Shown one piece after another: positions 30,668 through 37,150 of a stretch of DNA of 37,150 nucleotides (positions within the stretch are counted from its first letter, which is position 1; each line of letters starts with the position of its first letter). The stretch lies in assembly GCA_003220315.1 (NCBI GenBank), contig QHSA01000091.1:1-37150 (forward strand), written 5' to 3'. The notes beneath the pieces are model-generated. The model searched no databases. It was not told the DNA's origin and saw nothing but the letters and a program-made list of their open reading frames with translations. The position numbers and the translations under genes are program-made. This stretch comes from Candidatus Rokuibacteriota bacterium. Lineage in GTDB: Bacteria; Methylomirabilota; Methylomirabilia; Rokubacteriales; CSP1-6.

Positions 30668-33003
30668 GCGCGCCCCGCGACTCGATGACCTCGGTCCCCC
30701 GTGACGCGTCGTCGGACCGTCCGCTCTTGCTCGCGAACGTGAGCCGGCGCACCTTTCTCACCGGAGTCGGGGCCCTCGGCGGGTTCGTCCTCGCCGTCGG
30801 GTTCCCGGCGGCCCTGCGCGCCGCCGATCCGCCAAAGTACGGACGGGACGGAATGCCTGACGGCTGGGTCGACGACCCCCTGGCGTTCGTCGCCATCGGC
30901 GAGGACGGGACGGTCACCATCGTCTGTCACCGCTCGGAGATGGGGCAGGGCGTCCGCACCGGCATGCCGATGATCGTGGCCGACGAGCTCGAAGCCGACT
31001 GGAAGCGGGTGCGTGTCGCGCAGGCGCCCGGCGACCAGAAACGCTTCGGCAATCAGGACACCGACGGCTCGCGCAGCACGCGCCATTTCTTCGAGCCGAT
31101 GCGCCGCTGCGGCGCGGCGGCCCGCGCGATGCTCGAGACGGCGGCTGCGACGCGCTGGAACGTGCCCGTGGGCGAGGTGGAAGCCCAGAACCACGAGGTG
31201 GTGCATCGCGCGTCGGGGCGGCGTGTCGGCTATGGCGCACTCGCCAAGGACGCGGCCAAGCTCCCGGTCCCGCCGAGAGAGACGCTGCGATTGAAAGATC
31301 CGTCGCGCTTCCGCTACATCGGCAAGGGCCAGCTGAAGCTGGTCGATGGTCCCAACATCGCGAGCGGCAAGGCCCAGTACGGCATCGACACCCGGCTCCC
31401 CGGCATGCTCTACGCGGTGGTGGCGCGCCCGCCGGTCTATGGGGGCAAGGTCGCCAAGTACGATGCCGCGCAGGCGCTCAAGGTGCCGGGAGTGGTCCGC
31501 GTGGTGGAGATCGAGGGGAGCCCGCCGCCCGCCGAGTTCAATCCGCTGGGGGGCGTCGCGGTCGTCGGGCGCAACACCTGGGCGGCGATCAAGGGCCGCG
31601 AGGCGCTCAAGATCGAGTGGGCCGACGGCCCGAACCGCGAGTACGATTCCGCGGCCTTCAAGGCGACGCTCGAGGCGTCGGCGCGGAAGCCGGGCAAGGT
31701 GGTCCGTAACGAGGGAGACGTCGACGCCGCGATGGCGAGCGCCGCGCGTCGCCTCGACGCCGAATACTACGTCCCGCATCTCGCCCATGTGACCATGGAG
31801 CCGCCCGCCGCGACCGCGCGCATCGTGAACGGCAAGTGCGAGGCGTGGGGCTGCATCCAGTCGCCGCAGGCCGCCCGTGACCGCATCGCCAAGCGGCTCG
31901 GGCTGTCGGCGGAGAACGTGAAGGTCAATGTCACGCTGCTCGGCGGTGGCTTCGGGCGCAAGTCCAAGCCCGATTTCATGATCGAGGCGGCCGTGCTCTC
32001 CAAGGCCATGGGGGGCGCGCCGGTCAAGGTCACGTGGACACGCGAGGACGACCTGCACAACTCCTACTATCACACCGTCTCGGTCGAGCGCCTCGAAGCC
32101 GGACTGGACGCCGGTGGGAAGCCGGTGGCGTGGCTGCACCGGACCGTGGCGCCGTCGATCATGTCCACGTTCAATCCGGAGGCGAAGAACGAGGCACCAT
32201 TCGAGCTCGGCATGACCGCCATCAACATCCCCTTCATGATTCCCAATGTCCGCATCGAGAACCCGGAGGCCACGGCCCACACGCGCATCGGCTGGTTCCG
32301 CTCGGTGTCGAACATTCCCCACGCCTTCGCCGTCCAGTCCTTCGTCGCCGAGCTGGCGGCCGCGGCGGGGCGTGACCCCAAGGACTTCCTGCTGGAGCTG
32401 ATCGGCCCGGCCCGACGCATCGACCCCCGGACACTGGGCGATACCTGGAATCATGGCGAAGATCCGGAAAAGTACCCCGTGGACACCGGCCGCATGCGGC
32501 GCGTCGTCGAAACCGCGGCGCGCGAAGCCGGTTGGGGCAAGGCGCTACCCAAGGGCCGCGGGCAGGGCGTCGCCGTCGCCTACAGCTTCGTGACCTACGT
32601 GGCGGCGGTGGTGGAAGCGGCGGTCAACGAGAAGGGGGAGCTGTCGATCCCGCGAGTGGACATCGCCGTCGATTGCGGCGCGCAGATCAACCCCGATCGC
32701 GTCCGCTCCCAGCTCGAGGGCGCCTGCGTCATGGGCGTGAGCCTCGCCACCAAGGAAGAGATCAGCTTCAAGGCCGGACGCGTGGTGCAGGACAACTACA
32801 ACGCGTACGAGGTCGCGCGGATGGCGCAGGCGCCCGGCGAGATCCGGGTCCACCTGATCCCCGGAGACTTCAACGCGCCGCTCGGTGGCGTGGGTGAACC
32901 GGGCGTGCCGCCGATCGCGCCCGCGTTGTGCAACGCGATCTTCGCGGCGACGGGCAAGCGCATCCGGCGCCTGCCGATCCGCGACCAGCTCATGAAAGCC
33001 TGA
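30664..33003 (+). CDS. molybdopterin large subunit (IorB-type aldehyde/isoquinoline oxidoreductase)
   Basis: The protein has 779 residues with a twin-arginine signal [20 protein letters not shown] at about 30-50, so it is exported folded with its partner. Xanthine-oxidase-family motifs include [13 protein letters not shown] (cofactor), [17 protein letters not shown] and the catalytic Glu E745 in [17 protein letters not shown]. The length and IorB-type domain order (no FAD subunit) fit periplasmic enzymes that hydroxylate aldehydes or N-heterocycles and pass electrons to cytochrome c or another periplasmic acceptor. Usually a c-type cytochrome gene is part of such operons; here none is visible. 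Placed after a PQQ alcohol dehydrogenase, oxidation of the resulting aldehyde is the simplest role. A strong terminator hairpin follows the stop. Confidence 0.93.
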   Translation: MSAPRDSMTSVPRDASSDRPLLLANVSRRTFLTGVGALGGFVLAVGFPAALRAADPPKYGRDGMPDGWVDDPLAFVAIGEDGTVTIVCHRSEMGQGVRTGMPMIVADELEADWKRVRVAQAPGDQKRFGNQDTDGSRSTRHFFEPMRRCGAAARAMLETAAATRWNVPVGEVEAQNHEVVHRASGRRVGYGALAKDAAKLPVPPRETLRLKDPSRFRYIGKGQLKLVDGPNIASGKAQYGIDTRLPGMLYAVVARPPVYGGKVAKYDAAQALKVPGVVRVVEIEGSPPPAEFNPLGGVAVVGRNTWAAIKGREALKIEWADGPNREYDSAAFKATLEASARKPGKVVRNEGDVDAAMASAARRLDAEYYVPHLAHVTMEPPAATARIVNGKCEAWGCIQSPQAARDRIAKRLGLSAENVKVNVTLLGGGFGRKSKPDFMIEAAVLSKAMGGAPVKVTWTREDDLHNSYYHTVSVERLEAGLDAGGKPVAWLHRTVAPSIMSTFNPEAKNEAPFELGMTAINIPFMIPNVRIENPEATAHTRIGWFRSVSNIPHAFAVQSFVAELAAAAGRDPKDFLLELIGPARRIDPRTLGDTWNHGEDPEKYPVDTGRMRRVVETAAREAGWGKALPKGRGQGVAVAYSFVTYVAAVVEAAVNEKGELSIPRVDIAVDCGAQINPDRVRSQLEGACVMGVSLATKEEISFKAGRVVQDNYNAYEVARMAQAPGEIRVHLIPGDFNAPLGGVGEPGVPPIAPALCNAIFAATGKRIRRLPIRDQLMKA

Positions 33004-33019
33004 GTCGGCAGGATCTGAC

Positions 33020-33048
33020 TCGGAGGGGGCCTCGACGGCCCCCTCCGA
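33020..33048. terminator. bidirectional terminator hairpin
   Basis: TCGGAGGGGGCC (33020-33031), loop TCGAC, and GGCCCCCTCCGA (33037-33048) form a perfect 12-bp stem between the convergent IorB-type gene (17 bp after its stop) and the permease gene (24 bp from its stop). There is only a short mixed AACTTCC tail, not a U-tract. Confidence 0.8.
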
Positions 33049-33071
33049 AACTTCCTCGCACGCCTCCGCGC

Positions 33072-33974
33072 TCAGCCCTGCCGCCGGAGCCTCGGGTCCC
33101 ACGCGTCCCGCAGCGTATCACCGAACAGATTGAATCCGAGCACCGCCAGGCTGATCGCGAGGCCCGGGAAGATCGCGAGCCAGGGCGCCTGCTCCATGAA
33201 CGCGCGTCCCGTGCTGCTCAGCATCAAGCCCCACGACGGCGTCGGCGGCTGGGTTCCCAGGCCCAGGAAGCTCAGCGTCGCTTCGATCAGGATGGCGTTC
33301 CCGAACCAGATCGACGCGATGATCAGGATGGGCGCCGTCACGTTGGGGAGGATGTGAGTGGTGATGATCCGGGGATGGCGGCAGCCGATCGCTTGCGCCG
33401 CTTCGACGTAGCGATTCTGTTTCGCCGACAGCACCGCGCCGCGGACGATCCGCGAGTTGCCCGGAATGATGACGATGGCGATCGCGAGCATCGCGTTCGT
33501 CGTGCTCGGCTTCAACACGGACACGATGGCCAGCGCGAGAATCAGTCCCGGGATGGCCTGGATCGCGTCCATCAGTCGCTGAACCAGGAGATCGAGCCGC
33601 CCCTCGCAATATCCGCACAGGAGGCCGATGACCATCCCGGCGCCCGTGCCGATGCCGACGGCAAGCACCCCCACCCAGAGCGAGATCCGGCTGCCGTGGA
33701 CGACGCGACTCAGGACGTCGCGGCCGATGTCATCCGTGCCGAAGGGGTGGTCCCGACTGGGGGGAGCCAGCCGGATCTCCGGCTGGGTCGCGAGTGGGTC
33801 GTATGGCGCCAGCACGTCGGCGAAGATCGCCGTCGTCACGAGCAGGACGAGGAGCGCGGCCGACGCCAGCCCGAGTGGTTTCCGCTTGATGACGGCCCAG
33901 AGCGCCTCCCCACGCCTCGGCGTGGCGGTCGGTTGGCGCTCGAAGGGCGCGACCCGTGCCGTCACCGTCGACAT
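33072..33974 (-). CDS. oligopeptide/dipeptide ABC permease, DppC type
   Basis: The protein has 300 residues with six spans. The N-terminal cytoplasmic segment and first span are followed by APPSRDHPFGTDDIGRDVLSR, the OppC/DppC hallmark, and by the EAA loop YVEAAQAIGCRHPRIITTHI LPN that contacts the ATPase. The C-terminal LGLGTQPPTPSWGLML is also typical. It is the last gene of the operon and begins 13 bp after the DppB-type stop. No ATPase gene is in the window. Confidence 0.94.
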   Translation of the reverse strand: MSTVTARVAPFERQPTATPRRGEALWAVIKRKPLGLASAALLVLLVTTAIFADVLAPYDPLATQPEIRLAPPSRDHPFGTDDIGRDVLSRVVHGSRISLWVGVLAVGIGTGAGMVIGLLCGYCEGRLDLLVQRLMDAIQAIPGLILALAIVSVLKPSTTNAMLAIAIVIIPGNSRIVRGAVLSAKQNRYVEAAQAIGCRHPRIITTHILPNVTAPILIIASIWFGNAILIEATLSFLGLGTQPPTPSWGLMLSSTGRAFMEQAPWLAIFPGLAISLAVLGFNLFGDTLRDAWDPRLRRQG

Positions 33975-33987
33975 GGAGGATTCCCCC

Positions 33988-34938
33988 TCACTGATAATGG
34001 ATCCGCGGATCCAGCCACGCGTACGTCAGGTCGACGAGCAAGTTCAGCGTGACGAGCGTGGTCGCCACCAGCATGACGTTGGTCTGCACGACGGGATAGT
34101 CGCGGAAGAGGATCGCCTCCACGGTCAGCCGGCCCATCCCCGGCAGCGCGAAGATCGTCTCCACGACCACGGTGCCCGCCAGGAGCGTCCCGAGTTGCCC
34201 CCCGACGATCGTGACGACCGGGATGAGGGCGTTCTTCAGCGCGTGCTTGTACACGACGATCCGCCCCTCCAGGCCCTTGGCCCAGGCCGTGCGGACGTAG
34301 TCCTCCCGCAACACCTCGAGGACGGTCGAGCGCGTCATGCGCATGGTGGCCGCCGAGAGGCGAAACCCGAGCACCGCTGCCGGCAACAAGAACTGCTGGA
34401 GGTTTCGCCACGGCGACTCCCAGAGGCTCGCGTACCCCAGCGGGGGAATCCAGTGAAGCCAGAGCGCCGCGAAGGTGATGACCAGCGTGCCGAGCCAGAA
34501 ATCGGGCAACGAGAGGCCGGAGACGGCCACCACGCGTCCCACGTAATCGGCGGGCTTGTCCGCTCGTGTCGCCGAGAGCACCCCGACCGGGATGGCGATG
34601 ACCAGCCCCAGGAGCATCGCCAGCGTCGCCAGCTCGATCGTGACCGGGATGGATTTCCCGAGAGCGGCCGCGATGGGCTCGTTCGTGAAGATCGAATACC
34701 CGGGGTTGAGACTCACCAGCTGCCAGAGCCAGATCAGGTACTGCTCGTGATACGGACGGCCGAGTCCCAGATCCTCTCGGAGCTTCCGGAGCTCCCGCTC
34801 ACCGACGTTCCCGGACTCCGCCATGAGGGCGGTGAGCGCGTCCCCCGGCATCACGCGCATCAGTCCGAACACGATCAGCGAGGAGAGCAGCAGGACGGGA
34901 ATCGCGAGCAGGAGCCGGCGGATCACATATTTGTGCAT
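33988..34938 (-). CDS. oligopeptide/dipeptide ABC permease, DppB type
   Basis: The protein has 316 residues with six spans, beginning MHKYVIRRLLLAIPVLLLSS. Diagnostic parts are FGLMRVMPGDA, the D-GL-RPYHEQYLIWL extracytoplasmic stretch, the EAA loop DYVRTAWAKGLEGRIVVYKH and GTVVVETIFALPGMGRL. It forms the heterodimeric channel with the DppC-type protein next door. It follows the substrate-binding gene after 48 bp. Substrate class (peptide, nickel, sugar) is not readable from the permease. Confidence 0.94.
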   Translation of the reverse strand: MHKYVIRRLLLAIPVLLLSSLIVFGLMRVMPGDALTALMAESGNVGERELRKLREDLGLGRPYHEQYLIWLWQLVSLNPGYSIFTNEPIAAALGKSIPVTIELATLAMLLGLVIAIPVGVLSATRADKPADYVGRVVAVSGLSLPDFWLGTLVITFAALWLHWIPPLGYASLWESPWRNLQQFLLPAAVLGFRLSAATMRMTRSTVLEVLREDYVRTAWAKGLEGRIVVYKHALKNALIPVVTIVGGQLGTLLAGTVVVETIFALPGMGRLTVEAILFRDYPVVQTNVMLVATTLVTLNLLVDLTYAWLDPRIHYQ

Positions 34939-34986
34939 GGCCGCCCCGCCCCCGCGCTCATGCGGCTCGGTCCCTCGCGCGTCTCG

Positions 34987-36681
34987 CTACTTATCGAGCC
35001 ATAGCCGAGCGATGGCCGACGCCCCGTAGCCGTCGGTGCGTCGGAGGGCTAACGCGGCCATGTTCCGCACGTGCGGCTGAAAGACCAGGAAGCCATTGTC
35101 GTAGGGCATCCACATTCTCAGGACTTGGTCGTACTCCCGATCGACGATCTTCCGGGCGATCGTGCGCTGCTCGCCGCGGTCGGGAGTCTGCCGCAGCTTG
35201 GTGGTCAACTCGTCGATGAGCGGATCGTTCACGCGGAAGAAGTTCTTGGTGGACTTCGAGTGCATGTACTGGTACGTCCGCTCGTCGAGACCCACGGCGT
35301 GGCCCGACTGGAACCCCCAGGCCATCCCGTCCCATTTGCTCTCGACGTAACGGCCGTAGTACGTCGTGTAGTCGAGCTTGGTGATCTTGACGTTGATATT
35401 GAGGTTTCGCTTCAGGTCCTGCTGCACGAGCTGCACCTGCGAGGTCATCTGCGGGAAATACTCGTAGTAGAACAACGTGGTCTCGAAGCCGTTGGCGTGT
35501 CCGGCCTCGGCCAGGAGCTTCTTGGCTTCCGAGGGGCGGTGCTGCCACCAGGGGCCGAGCTGGGCCAGCGTCGGCATCTTGTCCTGGTAATAGATGTAGG
35601 GGACGCCCCAGCCGGGGATGCCGTGGCCCTCGAAGAGCGTGTCGACCTGCTTCTGGCGGTCGACGGCCATGGAGATGGCGCGCCGCACCCGGACGTCGTT
35701 GAAGGGCGGCTTGTCCTGCGCGAGGGCCAGACCGAAGGGCGCCAGCACGTTCTTGTATTCCTGGACGACCGCCGCGGGGTTGGTCTTGCGCACGGTCTCG
35801 ACCTCGCCCAGGCTCGCCAACCAGAGGATGTCGCTCTGCCCCGTGCGGAACGCCGCCAGGCGGGTCGCGGCGTCCGGGGTCGAGAGAATGGTGTACTCGT
35901 CGACGTACGGCCGGCCCTTGTCGAAGTAGTCGGGGTTCCGCGCGAGGACCACCCGCACCTTGCGGGTGTGCTCCTTCAGGAGGTAGGGTCCGGTGCCGAT
36001 CAGGCGCTTCTTGAGATCGCCGTCCTCTTCGAGGACCTCACGCGCGAAGATCACCGTGATGGGCTCGGCGAGGTTTTGCGGGAACAACACATTGGGAGAC
36101 TGCAGGTGCACGCGCAGGGTGTGCTTGTCGGGCGTCTCCATCCCCTCGATCTCGCGGAACGTGAAGGACTGCACGCCTTCCTTCGCGTAGGCCTCGAAGC
36201 AGTGCTTGACGTCCGCCGCCACCAGCTCGCGCCCGTTCAGCGGTGGCACGTTGTGCCACTTGACCCCCTGGCGCAGCTTGAACGTCCACACCCGGTGGTC
36301 GGGGCTCGACTGCCACGACTCCGCGAGGTCTCCCTTGAGCGTGAGGTCGTTGGTGCCACTCGCCTCGTCGGCGAACGCGTAGCGGACGAGACGGTTGCTG
36401 GTGAGGGCGGCAAACTGGAAGAGCCCGATCGATTGCGTCAGCCGTGGATCGAGCACCGGCGGGTCCCAGGACGAGGCCCGCGTCAGGACCCCGCCCGGCT
36501 TGGGCGGTTTGGAGCTGGGCGGAATCCAGTCGGGGTACGGAGAGACGGGCTGGGCCGACAGGCGGGCACGTCCAGCACCGACGATCAGGACGCCCATTCC
36601 TGCGCCGCCCCACCCTGCGCGCCTGAGGAATTCTCGCCGGTTCACTCGCTGGCGAAGGGCTACCGGGCGGTCGGTGGGCAT
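34987..36681 (-). CDS. family 5 (peptide-type) ABC substrate-binding protein, Tat signal
   Basis: The protein has 564 residues starting at ATG 36681, after AAGGAG. The N-terminus NRREFLRRAGWGGAGMGVLI is a twin-arginine signal, unusual for binding proteins, which mostly use Sec. The SBP family 5 fold is shown by LAESWQSSPDHRVWTFKLRQ followed by GVKWHN, the segment IGTGPYLLKE, VRRAISMAVDRQ and AKKLLAEAGHANGFETTLFY. It binds the ligand for the downstream permeases. A possible TTGACT-17-CATGTT promoter lies at 36750-36778. The ligand could be peptide, opine or another oligomer; nothing in the sequence decides. Confidence 0.93.
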   Translation of the reverse strand: MPTDRPVALRQRVNRREFLRRAGWGGAGMGVLIVGAGRARLSAQPVSPYPDWIPPSSKPPKPGGVLTRASSWDPPVLDPRLTQSIGLFQFAALTSNRLVRYAFADEASGTNDLTLKGDLAESWQSSPDHRVWTFKLRQGVKWHNVPPLNGRELVAADVKHCFEAYAKEGVQSFTFREIEGMETPDKHTLRVHLQSPNVLFPQNLAEPITVIFAREVLEEDGDLKKRLIGTGPYLLKEHTRKVRVVLARNPDYFDKGRPYVDEYTILSTPDAATRLAAFRTGQSDILWLASLGEVETVRKTNPAAVVQEYKNVLAPFGLALAQDKPPFNDVRVRRAISMAVDRQKQVDTLFEGHGIPGWGVPYIYYQDKMPTLAQLGPWWQHRPSEAKKLLAEAGHANGFETTLFYYEYFPQMTSQVQLVQQDLKRNLNINVKITKLDYTTYYGRYVESKWDGMAWGFQSGHAVGLDERTYQYMHSKSTKNFFRVNDPLIDELTTKLRQTPDRGEQRTIARKIVDREYDQVLRMWMPYDNGFLVFQPHVRNMAALALRRTDGYGASAIARLWLDK

Positions 36682-36749
36682 CTTGGCTCTCCTTCTGTAC
36701 CTGTTCGTGAAGGAAAGGACCCGTGCGGGTACTGGCCCCGAGTGCGGCG

Positions 36750-36778
36750 AACATGCCGGGTGCGAACAGCGAAGTCAA
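36750..36778 (-). promoter_or_regulatory. weak promoter candidate for the ABC operon
   Basis: On the minus strand TTGACT (36778-36773), 17 bp, then CATGTT (36755-36750). The first box is five of six, the second only three of six. It lies about 70 bp before the binding-protein start. Confidence 0.3.
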
Positions 36779-36809
36779 GCGGAATCAGCAGGCAGCTGTC
36801 CGCGGACGT

Positions 36810-36849
36810 CTCGGCCGAGGCGAGTGCTGTCGGGCCCTCGGCCGAGGCG
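36810..36849. repeat. two copies of a 13-mer with palindromic core
   Basis: CTCGGCCGAGGCG occurs at 36810-36822 and again at 36837-36849, 27 bp apart start to start. Each contains the perfect palindrome CTCGGCCGAG. They lie between the ABC operon promoter and the Spy/CpxP-like stop and could be protein binding sites. Confidence 0.4.
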
Positions 36850-36862
36850 TCGGGTATCCGGA

Positions 36863-37150
36863 CTACGAACGGCCTGGCTGCATGAGCTGCCGCATCTCGT
36901 TGTGTAGCTGCCTCATGCGATCCTTGACCTGCGCGGCCCGCGCCAGTTGCTCCGGAGTCAGGATCGCCCGCACCTCGAGCGCGACCTTGGCGTTGTCCTG
37001 CACGAGCTGCTCGCGGAGGCTCGCGATCCGCTGGAGCTGCGGCCCGAGATCCGCCTCCTGAAGATTGCCAGGCGCGAACATCCTGTCGGCCAGCTCGCGC
37101 TGCGCCTGACGCAATTGGTCGATCAACGCCCGCGACGCTGTGCGTCGCGC
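36863..37150 (-). CDS. Spy/CpxP-like periplasmic protein, N-terminus beyond window (partial)
   Basis: The frame is open to the window edge, so only the last 95 codons are seen. The visible part is helical and Gln/Arg-rich: LIDQLRQAQRELADRMFAPG, LREQLVQDNAKVALEVRAIL, TPEQLARAAQVKDRMRQLHN. The LTPEQ matches the LTxxQ motif of the Spy/CpxP/ZraP/CnrX family of periplasmic chaperones and metal sensors. A TTG at 37126 could be taken as a start but lies inside the helix and has no ribosome site. A signal peptide should lie beyond the window. Whether it senses metal cannot be said. Confidence 0.75.
   Translation of the reverse strand, partial: ARRTASRALIDQLRQAQRELADRMFAPGNLQEADLGPQLQRIASLREQLVQDNAKVALEVRAILTPEQLARAAQVKDRMRQLHNEMRQLMQPGRS

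Overview
The window is about 37 kb of dense, very GC-rich bacterial chromosome (roughly 70% by eye) with ordinary operon structure, ATGA-type overlaps and many GTG/TTG starts. Orphan substrate-binding proteins, an LLM flavin oxidoreductase, a PQQ dehydrogenase, an IorAB-type molybdenum hydroxylase and a probable selenoprotein recall environmental lineages such as Candidatus Rokubacteria/Methylomirabilota or GC-rich Proteobacteria. That placement is an inference from gene content; no rRNA or tRNA marker is present. I see no IS element, phage module, CRISPR array or tRNA.

Region 1 (1-5.1 kb): a truncated alpha/beta hydrolase; a peroxiredoxin-like gene whose catalytic position is an in-frame UGA followed by a SECIS-like hairpin (probable selenoprotein); a THI5/NMT1-like binding protein; and a signalling block of a 22-residue membrane peptide translationally coupled to a REC-HisKA-ATPase-REC hybrid kinase. 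Next to it lies a head-to-head pair of paralogous proteins of unknown function sharing a DRR-x12-PxRRxxDRRR signature, one carrying a zinc ribbon.

Region 2 (5.1-16.9 kb) is metabolic: an aldo/keto reductase, a small ribbon-helix-helix protein, an operon of SDR + carboxymuconolactone decarboxylase-like protein + beta-hydroxyacid dehydrogenase divergent from a metallo-beta-lactamase-fold lactonase-like protein, a secreted cyclase-family hydrolase overlapping a ModA-like binding protein, a Tat-exported amidase, a class III aminotransferase, and a VanZ/CinA-C/EEP-nuclease operon.

Region 3 (17-27 kb): two convergent nickel/cobalt transporter genes (one with a His-rich loop and a small membrane partner), an OmpA-domain envelope protein with a hairpin over its ribosome binding site, a lipoprotein-TPR/Sel1 gene followed by a CHASE2-sigma54 activator (both with good Shine-Dalgarno sequences in front of near-cognate start codons), then an amidohydrolase, an LLM oxidoreductase and a DoxX protein.

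Region 4 (27.2-33 kb) looks like a periplasmic oxidation module: Tat-exported Rieske protein, PQQ dehydrogenase with the Asp-x-Asp lanthanide-type signature, a small exported beta-rich protein, and a two-subunit molybdenum hydroxylase. Together they could take an alcohol to aldehyde to acid and pass on electrons; this is inference. Region 5 (33-37 kb) is an oligopeptide-type ABC importer (binding protein and two permeases, no ATPase in view) and a truncated Spy/CpxP-like gene.
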